Notes: generated by a model from the letters alone, not told the origin. DNA of 64,000 nt from Bacillota bacterium (GCA_023441055.1 JAEZQY010000018.1:1-64000); one strand, 5' to 3'; positions 50,153-59,411 are shown, counted from the first letter of the stretch. Program-made: numbers and translations.

Positions 50153-51445
50153 ATGGAACAAGATTTGAAGATGAAGACTGGTGTGCAGCAGCTCGTCCAA
50201 GATGTAGCAGCGCGGATGCCAAACCAGCCACGAGCTGTCGAGATGTTCGAACGTTGCATGCGCAACACGCTGGATACGACGATCCGAACAATGCCGGACG
50301 CAACGACGTTCGTCATTACTGGTGATATCCCCGCAATGTGGCTTAGAGATTCGGCAGCACAAGTGAGACCATTCTTGCTGGTTGCAGCTGAGGATGATGA
50401 AATCTCTGAGATGATCAGGGGTCTGGTCGAACGGCAATTTCGCTATATTCTGTATGATCCTTATGCTAACGCCTTTAATGAAACCGATAACGGATGCGGG
50501 CATCAGACGGATCTGACCGCGATGAAGCCCGGGATCTGGGAGAGAAAATATGAGGTCGATTCGCTCTGTTATCCGATCCAGCTCAGCTATCTGCTATGGA
50601 AGAACGGCGGGCGTGTGGATCAATTCAACGAAACATTCATCCAAGGTGTACGAAGTATTCTAGCGCTATGGCGAACCGAACAGCATCATGAAACCTTGTC
50701 GCCCTATCGATTCCAGCGAATGGACGGCGCGCCCAGCGATACGCTGCTGCGTGAAGGCAAGGGAACGCTAACTGGATATACGGGTATGACATGGTCAGGC
50801 TTCCGTCCAAGTGATGATGCCTGTCATTACGGCTATCTTATTCCTTCTAATATGTTTGCAGTTGTCGTGCTGGGATATCTGGCAGAGATCGCAAGTGAAA
50901 TTCTGAAGGATTCGCAGCTTGAGGAAGAAGCTCTCGCACTCAGAACGGAAATCCGTGCAGGGATTGAGCAGCATGGCAAGGTCATACACGCGGAGTATGG
51001 CGAGATGTACGCATATGAGACAGATGGATTAGGCGGTACTCTGCTGATGGATGACGCGAATGTCCCAAGTTTGCTGGCAATGCCTTATCTTGGCTATGGC
51101 TCGCAAGACGACCCAGTCTATATGAATACGAGGAACTTTCTGCTTAGTCAAGAGAATCCCTACTATTATAAAGGTACTGCTGCAGAGGGGATTGGCAGCC
51201 CGCATACGCCTGAACACTATATCTGGCCTATCGCACTGGCAATTCAGGGATTGACCGCGCAAACCCGCGACGAGAAGGAGCGGATGCTGGAGCTCATGCT
51301 GAATACGGATGCAGGCAAGGGCATGATGCATGAAGGGTTCCATAAGGATAACCCTATGCTCTATACCCGTGAATGGTTCTCTTGGGCGAATATGATGTTC
51401 TGCGAGCTCGTCCTTGATCTATGCGGGATGAGGGTGCAGATTTAA
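50153..51445 (+). CDS. GH125 exo-alpha-1,6-mannosidase
   Basis: The 430-residue protein has no signal peptide, so it acts in the cytoplasm. GH125 (metal-independent alpha-mannosidase) hallmarks: FVITGDIPAMWLRDSAAQVR, NAFNETDNGCGHQTD, KPGIWERKYEVDSLCYPIQL, MTWSGFRPSDDACHYGYLIP, and late GIGSPHTPEHYIWPIALAIQ. Characterised members are inverting exo-alpha-1,6-mannosidases. It lies between the binding protein and the permeases, so it trims imported alpha-1,6-manno-oligosaccharides to mannose. ATG 50153 has AGGGGATAAGAGG upstream. Confidence 0.92.
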   Translation: MEQDLKMKTGVQQLVQDVAARMPNQPRAVEMFERCMRNTLDTTIRTMPDATTFVITGDIPAMWLRDSAAQVRPFLLVAAEDDEISEMIRGLVERQFRYILYDPYANAFNETDNGCGHQTDLTAMKPGIWERKYEVDSLCYPIQLSYLLWKNGGRVDQFNETFIQGVRSILALWRTEQHHETLSPYRFQRMDGAPSDTLLREGKGTLTGYTGMTWSGFRPSDDACHYGYLIPSNMFAVVVLGYLAEIASEILKDSQLEEEALALRTEIRAGIEQHGKVIHAEYGEMYAYETDGLGGTLLMDDANVPSLLAMPYLGYGSQDDPVYMNTRNFLLSQENPYYYKGTAAEGIGSPHTPEHYIWPIALAIQGLTAQTRDEKERMLELMLNTDAGKGMMHEGFHKDNPMLYTREWFSWANMMFCELVLDLCGMRVQI

Positions 51446-51477
51446 GATAAGCGTATGATACAGAGAGGAGGGATCTC

Positions 51478-52365
51478 TTGCATCAGATTAGTAAGCTTGG
51501 CAGACATCAAGCTAGAATGGCCTATCTATTCATCACGCCGACGATGCTGCTCTTTGCTGTATTTACTATAATTCCAGTCTTCATGGCGCTCTATCTAAGC
51601 TTTACGAATTATGATGTGCTCAGCAGGATGGATTGGGTCGGTATAGCGAATTACGAGAGGGTATTCCGCGATTCGCTGTTATGGCAGACCTTTAAGAACG
51701 TATTCATTTATGCCATTGTTTTCGTGCCGCTGAATATTACATGCTCCTTGCTTATCGCACTTTTATTGAACCGGATGAGGCCTTTCGTGAAGCTGTTCAG
51801 AACGTTGGCCTACTTACCGACTCTGACATCAGCTGTTGCAGCAGCTACTGTATGGTTATGGCTGCTTCATCCGGAATTCGGGCTCGTTAACGGGATTCTC
51901 TCTTATTTTGGAGTGACGGGTCCAGCTTGGCTCGCGCACACTAAGACAGCGATGCTGTCGATCATACTCGTTACCCTATGGCAGTCGATCGGAGCGAATA
52001 TGGTTATCTATCTGGCGGGGCTGCAGAGTGTGCCCGAGTTCTTGTATGAATCCGCCAGATTAGACGGCGCGAATAAGCTGGATTGCTTCCGATATATCAC
52101 CTGGCCTCAGCTGAAGCCGACGACTTTCCTCGTTAGTACGCTTGCGATCATCGGGGCGTTCCAGCTGTTCGACCAAGCCTTCGTGCTGACCCAGGGCGGT
52201 CCGGCGAATGCAACGAAGACACCCGTATATCTGATCTATCAGCAAGGGTTTAATCAGCTTCAGATGGGATACGCATCTGCCCAAGCGTTCATCCTGGCGA
52301 TTGCGATTCTGATCTTCTCTATTATTAACATGAGAGTAACTAAGGCCGAAGAATCTATCCTGTAA
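51478..52365 (+). CDS. Sugar ABC permease, UgpA/MalF type
   Basis: The 295-residue protein has six membrane helices and the cytoplasmic EAA loop YESARLDGANKLDCFRYITW, followed by PQL. TTG 51478 is the start, with GAGGAGGGA at 7-bp spacing. It pairs with the next gene to form the channel for the mannan-fragment importer, 12 bp apart. Confidence 0.93.
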   Translation: MHQISKLGRHQARMAYLFITPTMLLFAVFTIIPVFMALYLSFTNYDVLSRMDWVGIANYERVFRDSLLWQTFKNVFIYAIVFVPLNITCSLLIALLLNRMRPFVKLFRTLAYLPTLTSAVAAATVWLWLLHPEFGLVNGILSYFGVTGPAWLAHTKTAMLSIILVTLWQSIGANMVIYLAGLQSVPEFLYESARLDGANKLDCFRYITWPQLKPTTFLVSTLAIIGAFQLFDQAFVLTQGGPANATKTPVYLIYQQGFNQLQMGYASAQAFILAIAILIFSIINMRVTKAEESIL

Positions 52366-52377
52366 GAAGGTGATGAG

Positions 52378-53256
52378 ATGAACGAGATAACGATGAGATC
52401 GGGCGTTAGAACGGTACTATTTTATACGCTTGCTCTAGCGGTCGCGCTGGTGATGTTCCTGCCGTTCTATTGGAGCCTGCTCACCTCACTCAAACCGAAT
52501 GAAGACATCTTCTCGATTCCAATTCGCTGGATTCCAGATGGACTTACATTTGAGCATTATAAGACAGCTTTCACAACCGTGCCATTCGCCTTATATTACT
52601 GGAATTCATTCTTCCTGGCTACAGCAGGAGTTATGGCTAATCTATTCTTCGGCTCACTCAGCGGATATGCGTTCGCGAAGCTGAAGTTCAAGCTGAACAA
52701 GCCCTTGTTCACCGTACTGCTCGCGGCGATGATGATCCCAGGTGTGGTCACGCTCATTCCCAGCTTCTTCGTGCTGAAGCATCTTCCGCTTATCGGAGGG
52801 AATGATCTGCTGGGCCAAGGGGGCAATGGGCTGCTCAATTCATTCTGGGGCATTATCATTCCCGGGGCCTCAGGTTCATTCGCCGTATTCTTCATGCGAC
52901 AATTCTTCCTTAGTCTGCCGAACGACATGATGGAAATGGCGAGAATCGAAGGTGCGGGAGAGTTCAGAATCTTCTGGCAATTTTACTTGCCGCTCACGAA
53001 GCCTGCGCTGGCGACTCTGGGCATCTTCACCTTCCAGGCTGGCTGGAATGCGTTCCTGTGGCCGATGATCATTCTGAATGATCCAGCCAAGCATACGATT
53101 CAGATGGGACTTCAGGCGTTCTCGTACAATTATCAGACCGATTATGGTCCCATGATGGCAGGCGCGCTGGTCGCTGTTCTGCCGATTCTGATTCTATTTA
53201 TTTTCCTGCAGAAATATTTCGTTCAAGGCATCGCGTTCAGCGGTGTGAAAGGATAA
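52378..53256 (+). CDS. Sugar ABC permease, UgpE/MalG type
   Basis: The 292-residue protein has six membrane helices, the N-terminal LPFYWSLLTSLKPNEDIF stretch typical of MalG-type proteins, and the EAA loop MEMARIEGAGEFRIFWQFYL before PLTKP. AAGAAGGTGATGAG precedes ATG 52378. It is followed 4 bp later by the anchored GH76 gene, keeping uptake and cutting in one transcript. Confidence 0.93.
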   Translation: MNEITMRSGVRTVLFYTLALAVALVMFLPFYWSLLTSLKPNEDIFSIPIRWIPDGLTFEHYKTAFTTVPFALYYWNSFFLATAGVMANLFFGSLSGYAFAKLKFKLNKPLFTVLLAAMMIPGVVTLIPSFFVLKHLPLIGGNDLLGQGGNGLLNSFWGIIIPGASGSFAVFFMRQFFLSLPNDMMEMARIEGAGEFRIFWQFYLPLTKPALATLGIFTFQAGWNAFLWPMIILNDPAKHTIQMGLQAFSYNYQTDYGPMMAGALVAVLPILILFIFLQKYFVQGIAFSGVKG

Positions 53257-53260
53257 AGCA

Positions 53261-54406
53261 ATGAGTCGAAAAAAGATAATGGTAGCGAGTGCAGCTGTGA
53301 TCGTGCTATGCCTTGTGGTTGTCAGTCTGTATATGCGCTCCATTCAGACGGAATCCATGGACTGGTCCGAAAGGGCGGAGATGGCGCAGGAGGAGCTGCG
53401 AGCTTCATTCTGGGATGAGCGACGATTACTGTTTAACAATGCATCGCCTTGTATGCTCCAGCTATGCACGGATCCCTTCCATTATTGGTGGCAGGCCCAC
53501 GGATTGGATGTACTGGTTGACGCGTATGAACGAACCGAGCATCCCGAATACAGAGAACGGATTGCTTCGATGTATCAAGGAGTTCTAAATCGGAATGCAG
53601 GCGTATTCCCTAACCTGTACTACGATGATATGGAATGGATGGCATTGGCGTGGCTGAGAGCGTATGACGCGACCGGCGAAGCGGATTACAAGGATGCGGC
53701 GCTGACGCTGTGGGCGGATATCTTGACTGGCTGGAACGAATCGATGGGCGGCGGTATCGCTTGGCGCAAGGAGCAGTTGGACTATAAGAATACGCCTGCG
53801 AATGCTCCGGCTGTCATTCTGGCTGCCAGGCTGTACCAGCGCTTCGGCGACCCTGCTGACTTGGAGTGGGCGATCAATATTTATGATTGGCAGAAGAAAA
53901 CTTTGGTCGATCCGGAGTCCGGTCTCGTATGGGACGGGATCAATCGGCAAGGCGATGGAGAGATCGATAAGGACTGGATCTTCACTTACGGACAGGGCGT
54001 CTACATCGGAGCGGGACTCGAGCTTTACCGAGTGACAGACGACAAGTCTTATCTCGAGGACGCAGCCAGAACCGCTGCTATCATCGAGCATGAGCTGGCC
54101 AGCCCCTTCACCGGCATGCTGCCCTCAGAGGGCGGGGATGACGGCGCGCTATTCAAGGGCATTCTGGTGCGATACCTAGGTGAATTGATCAAGGAAGACC
54201 CGGAACGATTCCGCGACTTGACGGAGCTTATGGTGAGTAACGGCGAGAGTCTGTGGGAGTATGGCAAGCATGCCGAGAAGGCGCTGTTCAGCAATTCATG
54301 GGCGCAGACGCCCGATGATGTCGTACAATTGAGCACACAACTAAGTGCGGTTATGCTGCTGGAGCAGCTAGCCAGCTTCGAGCGGATCGGTGTATTAGTC
54401 GAATAG
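53261..54406 (+). CDS. GH76 endo-alpha-1,6-mannanase, membrane-anchored
   Basis: The 381-residue protein has an N-terminal membrane helix (MVASAAVIVLCLVVVSLYM, residues 7-25) with no cleavage or lipobox, so it is likely an outward-facing signal anchor. The (alpha/alpha)6 GH76 core has the catalytic Asp pair D122-D123 in LYYDDMEWMALAWLRAY, then GGGIAWRKEQLDYKNTPANA and FTYGQGVYIGAGLELY. It cleaves alpha-1,6-mannan backbones at the cell surface. It is a paralogue of the next gene (about half of the residues look identical by eye), which lacks the anchor. Confidence 0.9.
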   Translation: MSRKKIMVASAAVIVLCLVVVSLYMRSIQTESMDWSERAEMAQEELRASFWDERRLLFNNASPCMLQLCTDPFHYWWQAHGLDVLVDAYERTEHPEYRERIASMYQGVLNRNAGVFPNLYYDDMEWMALAWLRAYDATGEADYKDAALTLWADILTGWNESMGGGIAWRKEQLDYKNTPANAPAVILAARLYQRFGDPADLEWAINIYDWQKKTLVDPESGLVWDGINRQGDGEIDKDWIFTYGQGVYIGAGLELYRVTDDKSYLEDAARTAAIIEHELASPFTGMLPSEGGDDGALFKGILVRYLGELIKEDPERFRDLTELMVSNGESLWEYGKHAEKALFSNSWAQTPDDVVQLSTQLSAVMLLEQLASFERIGVLVE

Positions 54407-54426
54407 ACAGAGAAGAAGGTGAGACC

Positions 54427-55491
54427 GTGGAGATCATGGATAGCAGAATTCAGAGCTGGGCAGAGAGTGCGGAGGAAGCACAACGCACATTGGATGCGAG
54501 ATACTGGAATCCTTCGCTGAATATGTACGATATCTTAACGCCTTGTCCGAACGGTGACTGTAATACGATCTTTCACTATTGGTGGATGGCGCATGCAGTC
54601 GAGGCTTTGACGGATGGTTGGGAGCGAACGAGGGATATATTTTACAAGGAGAGGCTTTCTCAGCTGTATCGCGGATTGCTAGCCAGGAATGACGGCGAAT
54701 GGCCCAATGCGCTGTACGATGATATGGAATGGATGGCGCTGGCGTGGTTACGGGCGTATGAAGCGATTGGCGATGAAGCCTATAAGGAAGCGGCGCTCGT
54801 GTTGTGGGCGGACATCAAGACGGGTTGGAATGAGCATATGGGCGGGGGCATTGCCTGGCAGAAATCCCAGCTGGATTACAAGAATACACCAGCCAATGCG
54901 CCTGCGGTTATCCTTGCCGCGCGTCTATACCGCGCATTCGGGGACCAGGATAATCTGCGATGGGCTAACAAGATCTTCGAATGGCAGAAGCAGACGCTGG
55001 TCGATCCGGTCACGGGGTTCGTATGGGACGGGGTTAATCGGCAAGGGGATGGCGTGATTGATAAGGATTGGAAGTTTACGTACTGCCAAGGCGTGTACAT
55101 CGGAGCCGCTGTGGAAATGTTCCGTGCAACGGGGGAGCAGGTGTATCTGACAGAAGCAGCCCGCACATGGGAGGCAGCGCTGGACGAGCTTACGTCGCCA
55201 GAGAGTGGGCTGTTCCCAGCGGAAGGACAAGGGGACGGGGGGCTGTTCAAGGGAATATTCGCCCGTTATGCTGCACAACTTGCCCTTGCCCTTGCGAATA
55301 AGGAAGGGGAAGCAATCACAGCGGTGTTGTTGAACAATGCCGCAACGATGTGGAGGTCCGGGCGCAGCCCGAGGACGGCACTCTTCGGTGCGCATTGGGA
55401 TCAGCAGCCGAGCGAACCCGTGGACTTGAGTACCCAGTTATGTGGCGTCATTCTACTAGAGGCGGCGGCGTTGTTGGAAAATAAAGCTTGA
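54427..55491 (+). CDS. GH76 alpha-1,6-mannanase, cytoplasmic paralogue
   Basis: The 354-residue protein has no signal peptide or membrane helix. The catalytic pair is D98-D99 in ALYDDMEWMALAWLRAYEAI, followed by GGGIAWQKSQLDYKNTPANA and FTYCQGVYIGAAVEMF. GTG 54427 has AAGGTGAG upstream; ATG 54436 is possible. It probably shortens imported oligosaccharides inside the cell, feeding GH125. It is the last gene of the mannan operon, and its stop codon overlaps the -35 of the next promoter. Confidence 0.9.
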   Translation: MEIMDSRIQSWAESAEEAQRTLDARYWNPSLNMYDILTPCPNGDCNTIFHYWWMAHAVEALTDGWERTRDIFYKERLSQLYRGLLARNDGEWPNALYDDMEWMALAWLRAYEAIGDEAYKEAALVLWADIKTGWNEHMGGGIAWQKSQLDYKNTPANAPAVILAARLYRAFGDQDNLRWANKIFEWQKQTLVDPVTGFVWDGVNRQGDGVIDKDWKFTYCQGVYIGAAVEMFRATGEQVYLTEAARTWEAALDELTSPESGLFPAEGQGDGGLFKGIFARYAAQLALALANKEGEAITAVLLNNAATMWRSGRSPRTALFGAHWDQQPSEPVDLSTQLCGVILLEAAALLENKA

Positions 55492-55532
55492 AAAACGAGA
55501 ACGTTCTCTTTATTATAAAAGAGAACGTTCTT
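55488..55532 (+). promoter_or_regulatory. TetR promoter inside a 25-bp inverted repeat, two operators
   Basis: TTGAAA (55488-55493), 17 bp, TATTAT (55511-55516). GAGAACGTTCTC (55497-55508, perfect palindrome) fills the spacer, and GAGAACGTTCTT (55521-55532) follows the -10, 24 bp centre to centre. The whole stretch 55,487-55,542 is one long inverted repeat with one mismatch per arm, and could also fold as a terminator for the mannan operon. Confidence 0.75.
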
Positions 55533-55555
55533 GTTTTTCAAGGAGGGACTATTTT

Positions 55556-56179
55556 ATGCCAAAAATAACAGAAGAGAAAAAAGATGAAATCCGAATGTCC
55601 ATCTTACATACAGCAAGAAAGGTCTTCATTGAGAAGGGGTATGAAGCAGCCTCAATGAAGGATATTGTCACTAGCTCAGGGAGGAGCTTCGGAGGGGTAT
55701 ATCTGTACTTCGCGAACAAGGAAGATGTATTCCTTGAATTGCTTCGTCAACAGTTTGAGATTATGGGCTCGCAGCTAGAATCTAGGGTACAGAATAGCGC
55801 GTGGAGCGCATTCGTTCATTTCATTGGCGAACAGGAGATCCGGGTTAGAGAGGTGGAGAATGGACTAGCCGCTTGTATGTACGAATACTTTATCGTAGGG
55901 CGTAGAGAGGAGAGCCGACGCAAGTTGATCGAGGAACGCTATCAGGCGGTGTACGGAAGTGTATTAGCTCTAATAAATGATGGCATACAGAGAGAGGAAT
56001 TTCGCCTGTCACAGCCAGTGGATACGTTTGTTCATTGGCTCATCTCATCCTTAGATGGCATTTTTCTGGAGAGTATGATCAATGGCTTTGACAATATAGA
56101 CGCAGCTAAACAATTCGAATTTCTGAAGACGGTTTGCAGATCCATACTGATGGCCAATGAAAGGGAGGAGAACGTATGA
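55556..56179 (+). CDS. TetR-family transcriptional regulator
   Basis: The 207-residue protein has a helix-turn-helix at residues 10-55 (ILHTARKVFIEKGYEAASMK, DIVTSSGRSFGGVYLYFANK) and a long helical ligand domain. AAGGAGGG precedes ATG 55556. It overlaps the hydrolase start by ATGA and lies just behind two GAGAACGTTCTC operators, so it most likely represses its own operon. The ligand is perhaps a substrate of the hydrolase or of the nearby exporter. Confidence 0.9.
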   Translation: MPKITEEKKDEIRMSILHTARKVFIEKGYEAASMKDIVTSSGRSFGGVYLYFANKEDVFLELLRQQFEIMGSQLESRVQNSAWSAFVHFIGEQEIRVREVENGLAACMYEYFIVGRREESRRKLIEERYQAVYGSVLALINDGIQREEFRLSQPVDTFVHWLISSLDGIFLESMINGFDNIDAAKQFEFLKTVCRSILMANEREENV

Positions 56180-57060
56180 ATAACGCGGCACAGCAAGTGA
56201 TACCCATATTTAAAAATGAAGCAGGTGTCCAAAGATTTAACCAAACGTATGATCAGTTGATGTCACTTTGGCCTTGCCCGTATGAGACAATCGAGATCCG
56301 TACGGAATTTGGTTTATGTCATGTCATTGTGAGCGGACCTGAAGACGGGGAAGCCGTGCTCATGTTCCATGGGATGACTAGCAACTCAGCGATGTGGTAC
56401 CCGACGGTGGAGGCGCTGCAACATTGCCGCGTGTATTGTGTAGATACGCCTGGAGACTTCGGCAAGAGTAAGGTGACGAAGCAGATACGCACAGCTGAAG
56501 ATGCTGTTCAATGGATGGATCAAGTGATGGATGCGTTAGGGCTTGTGAAGGCGATCTTCATCGGTCATTCTATGGGCGGATGGCTATGCTCCAACTATGC
56601 TGCTAAGCGGCCAGAGCGAATTGAGCGCTTGGTGCTGCTTGCTCCTGTGGCGACATTCCTGCCGATCCCATTCCTGAAGTTTCTATATAAAATATATCCA
56701 GCAATGCTGTGGCCGAGGCCAGCTCGAATACGTAAGGCGTGGGATTGGTTCTGCAGGGAAGGCTACTCCTTGCCTGCGCCTGTGATGGATCTAGTCATCG
56801 CGGCTTATACATTCGGTCGTTCACAGCTTCCTGTTGTTCCTCTTGTTCTAGAGAAGCAGGCATGGAGCGGGTTGACCGCCCCTGTCCTATTTCTTGTCGG
56901 GGATGAAGAGAAAATATACGATGCAGCAAGAGTAATGGACGTTGTCAGAGAGACGATTCCCCATGCAGAGGTCGCTCTGATTAGCGGTGCTGGGCACTGT
57001 CTCATTCTGGAGCAGCAAGCTTCGGTTAACGAAGCGATTCAGAGATTTATTGCTCAGTGA
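56176..57060 (+). CDS. Alpha/beta-fold hydrolase
   Basis: The 294-residue protein has the triad S132 in FIGHSMGGWLC, D243 in LFLVGDEEKIYD and H274 in GAGHCLILEQ, with the oxyanion strand LMFHGMTSNSAMWYP. It is a cytoplasmic esterase/lipase-like hydrolase of unknown substrate. ATGA overlap with the TetR gene implies an operon. Its 3' end overlaps the convergent MFS gene by 14 bp. Confidence 0.9.
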   Translation: MNNAAQQVIPIFKNEAGVQRFNQTYDQLMSLWPCPYETIEIRTEFGLCHVIVSGPEDGEAVLMFHGMTSNSAMWYPTVEALQHCRVYCVDTPGDFGKSKVTKQIRTAEDAVQWMDQVMDALGLVKAIFIGHSMGGWLCSNYAAKRPERIERLVLLAPVATFLPIPFLKFLYKIYPAMLWPRPARIRKAWDWFCREGYSLPAPVMDLVIAAYTFGRSQLPVVPLVLEKQAWSGLTAPVLFLVGDEEKIYDAARVMDVVRETIPHAEVALISGAGHCLILEQQASVNEAIQRFIAQ

Positions 57061-58567
57061 TCGCTCTAGGAAGTCGTAAGGATGACAGCAACGATAATAC
57101 CGCAAGGACAATCAGCACGAGGAAGATGGGCTGCATCCCCATGGCAAGCACCTGCCTAAGTAAGTGAATGCTGGAATCCGACAGCTCCGATAAGGCAGCG
57201 GAATGGAATAAGTCATCCATGCTCAGCCCGACAGCCTCGGATTCTGTCCTCTGACCAAGTAGTACGGCGACCTTGCTGGATAACATGACGCCTAGCGTGG
57301 AAATCCCGATAGCCTGTCCCATCTGGCGCATTAAATTGTTGGACGCGATTGCGCGTCCCCGTTCCTGCCATTGTACGGAGGATTGAACCGATACGATATG
57401 TACGGTGAAGGTAACGCCGAATCCGAACCCCATGATCGTAAGCAGCCCGACTAGGATACCAAGCGACATACGCAGGTCCTGGAAAATCAATCCGAATGAA
57501 GCGATTGCGATCATTATGTGGCCGAGCAGCGAAACGGTACGCATGCCGAATCGCTTGATGAGCATCCCTGATGCTCCGGCACTGATCGGCCAAGCAACAG
57601 ACATCGCCAGAAGTATCAATCCCGAGCCGACCGCGCCGATTCCATGAATTCCCTGCACCCATAGCGGGATGTAGAAATTGATCGCGACTAAGATGCCATT
57701 GAGGAGAAAGTCAGCCGTATTCGGTACGAGAATCGCCGGATTGCGCATAAACCGCAATGGAATTAGCGGAGACTGCGAGCGATTGTCGATACGTAGGAAT
57801 AATAGGAAGCAGATGAACGCAGCGGACAGATAGATCGAGCGCGGTATCGAAGTCCAGCTTGCAGTGTCGACGTCTGTACCAGCTCCATTCAATCCATACA
57901 TGAAGCAAGCAATCGCCATAACGAATAATACGATGCTGGGAATGCTAATCGAATGCTGTTGCTTTCTCTCCGATTCGAAGAAGAACCGCCACATCAAGAC
58001 GATAGCCAGCAGGCCAATCGGGATGCCCGCGAAGAAGATCCACCGCCAAGATACATAATCGACGATCAGGCCGCCGGTGAACGGACTGATCACAGCCGAT
58101 GCCCCCCAGACCGTACTGATCCAGCCCTGTGCACGAGCGCGAAGCTCAAAGGGATAAATATCCGCCACGATCGTGAACGTAATCGGTACAATAAAACCCG
58201 AGCCTAATCCTTGCAAGGCGCGGAAGAAGATAAGCTGCCCCATAGAGTCGGCAAACCCGCATAACAGAGTGCCGAATAAGAATAGCCCGATTCCGATAAG
58301 GAGCACCGGCTTGCGGCCGAATCGGTCGGCCAGATTGCCTGAGATTGGGGTAACGATCGCTGTCGTTAATAAATAGATCGACACAACCCAGCTCATGCTG
58401 TCCCATCCGCCCAGCTCACCTACGATTACTGGCAGGGCCGTGTTCAGCACCGTCCCTTCGATCGCAGTTAGGAAGGTCACGAGCAGGATCGCCGCCATCA
58501 CCCAACGACGCTTTGTCGTTCTGGGCTCGAGCGGTACAATGAATGACACCCGTTGCGAAGCTCTCAT
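57047..58567 (-). CDS. MFS multidrug exporter, DHA2 (14-TM) type
   Basis: The 506-residue protein has about 14 membrane helices and motif A in SGNLADRFGRKPVLLIG, preceded by the DHA2-type LTAIEGTVLNTALPVIVGEL. It exports drugs or metabolites using the proton gradient. Its start overlaps the stop of the glycerophosphodiesterase gene (ATGA), so the two are co-transcribed. It runs convergently into the TetR-hydrolase operon. Confidence 0.9.
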   Translation of the reverse strand: MRASQRVSFIVPLEPRTTKRRWVMAAILLVTFLTAIEGTVLNTALPVIVGELGGWDSMSWVVSIYLLTTAIVTPISGNLADRFGRKPVLLIGIGLFLFGTLLCGFADSMGQLIFFRALQGLGSGFIVPITFTIVADIYPFELRARAQGWISTVWGASAVISPFTGGLIVDYVSWRWIFFAGIPIGLLAIVLMWRFFFESERKQQHSISIPSIVLFVMAIACFMYGLNGAGTDVDTASWTSIPRSIYLSAAFICFLLFLRIDNRSQSPLIPLRFMRNPAILVPNTADFLLNGILVAINFYIPLWVQGIHGIGAVGSGLILLAMSVAWPISAGASGMLIKRFGMRTVSLLGHIMIAIASFGLIFQDLRMSLGILVGLLTIMGFGFGVTFTVHIVSVQSSVQWQERGRAIASNNLMRQMGQAIGISTLGVMLSSKVAVLLGQRTESEAVGLSMDDLFHSAALSELSDSSIHLLRQVLAMGMQPIFLVLIVLAVLSLLSSLRLPRAITEQ

Positions 58568-59307
58568 CTAAAACGCTGCAATAACGTATGCATTCTCCCA
58601 GGGAAATCGGTGATTAGACCGCTCGCGCCAGCTTGCAGGAGGGACTGCATGACATCCGGCTTGTTAACGGTGTAAGGGTACACCCGAATCCCTGCTTGTA
58701 CCGCCTGACGAATCTCGTCTAGGCCGATCAATTGGTGATGGGGATGCAGGGAGAACAACCCATCGCCGAATAATTTGGCAAATGCGATATGATCGACTAC
58801 ATCAGCTGTATAACCGACCCCAACGCGGATTTCAGGAATCAGCCTTTTCATCTTGGCCAGCTTCTTATGCTGGAAGGATGATAAGAATACCGATTCAACC
58901 CGATCCCACCGGACCAGCAAATCAACTAAGCGTTCTTCTAATTGCTCCGCCATGCCCTTTAATTCGATATTAATGATCGTGCTGGCCGGCAGCTTGGCGA
59001 ACACTTCCTCGAGTGAAGGCACCCGCTCACCCTCGAATCGTTCATGAAACCATAACCCCGCATCGACCTGCTGGATTTCCTTCCATGTCAGATCGGTAAT
59101 AACGCCCTTACCTGTCGTGGTTCGATCCAGCGTATCATCATGGAACACAATCAGCTCGCCATCCTTCGATAATACCGCATCTAATTCGATGGCATGAGCT
59201 CCTTGCTCGACAGCGAGCAAGAACGAAGCAATGGTATTCTCAGGGGCCTCTCCAGCAGCTCCCCGATGTCCAATAATCATTGGGTTTGGAAACTCTAGCA
59301 TAGTCAT
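58564..59307 (-). CDS. Glycerophosphodiester phosphodiesterase
   Basis: The 247-residue protein has GDPD motifs HRG (14-16), ENT (23-25), ELD (41-43) and HDD (56-58), and the C-terminal VYPYTVNKPDVMQSLLQAGA then GLITDFPG. It hydrolyses glycerophosphodiesters to sn-glycerol-3-phosphate and an alcohol, with no signal peptide, in the cytoplasm. ATG 59307 has GGAGAG upstream; the frame to 59370 is not needed. It is divergent from the AraC-type regulator and near the Ugp-like importer, which suggests one pathway. Confidence 0.9.
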   Translation of the reverse strand: MTMLEFPNPMIIGHRGAAGEAPENTIASFLLAVEQGAHAIELDAVLSKDGELIVFHDDTLDRTTTGKGVITDLTWKEIQQVDAGLWFHERFEGERVPSLEEVFAKLPASTIINIELKGMAEQLEERLVDLLVRWDRVESVFLSSFQHKKLAKMKRLIPEIRVGVGYTADVVDHIAFAKLFGDGLFSLHPHHQLIGLDEIRQAVQAGIRVYPYTVNKPDVMQSLLQAGASGLITDFPGRMHTLLQRFR

Positions 59308-59382
59308 CTTCTCTCCTTTACAACTGAATGTACAAGAGCGGACTTTTATCTCGCAATAATCTCTTATCATTTTTCCTGCGAA

Positions 59383-59411
59383 TAAAGATAAGTGTCCACG
59401 ATTAAAGATAA
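59383..59411 (+). promoter_or_regulatory. TAAAGATAA direct repeats, candidate AraC-type sites
   Basis: TAAAGATAA occurs at 59383-59391 and 59403-59411, 20 bp apart, between the phosphodiesterase and the AraC-type gene. A reversed pair spaced 21 bp lies before the ABC operon (61,756-61,785). Two turns of helix between half-sites is typical for AraC-type binding. Confidence 0.5.
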
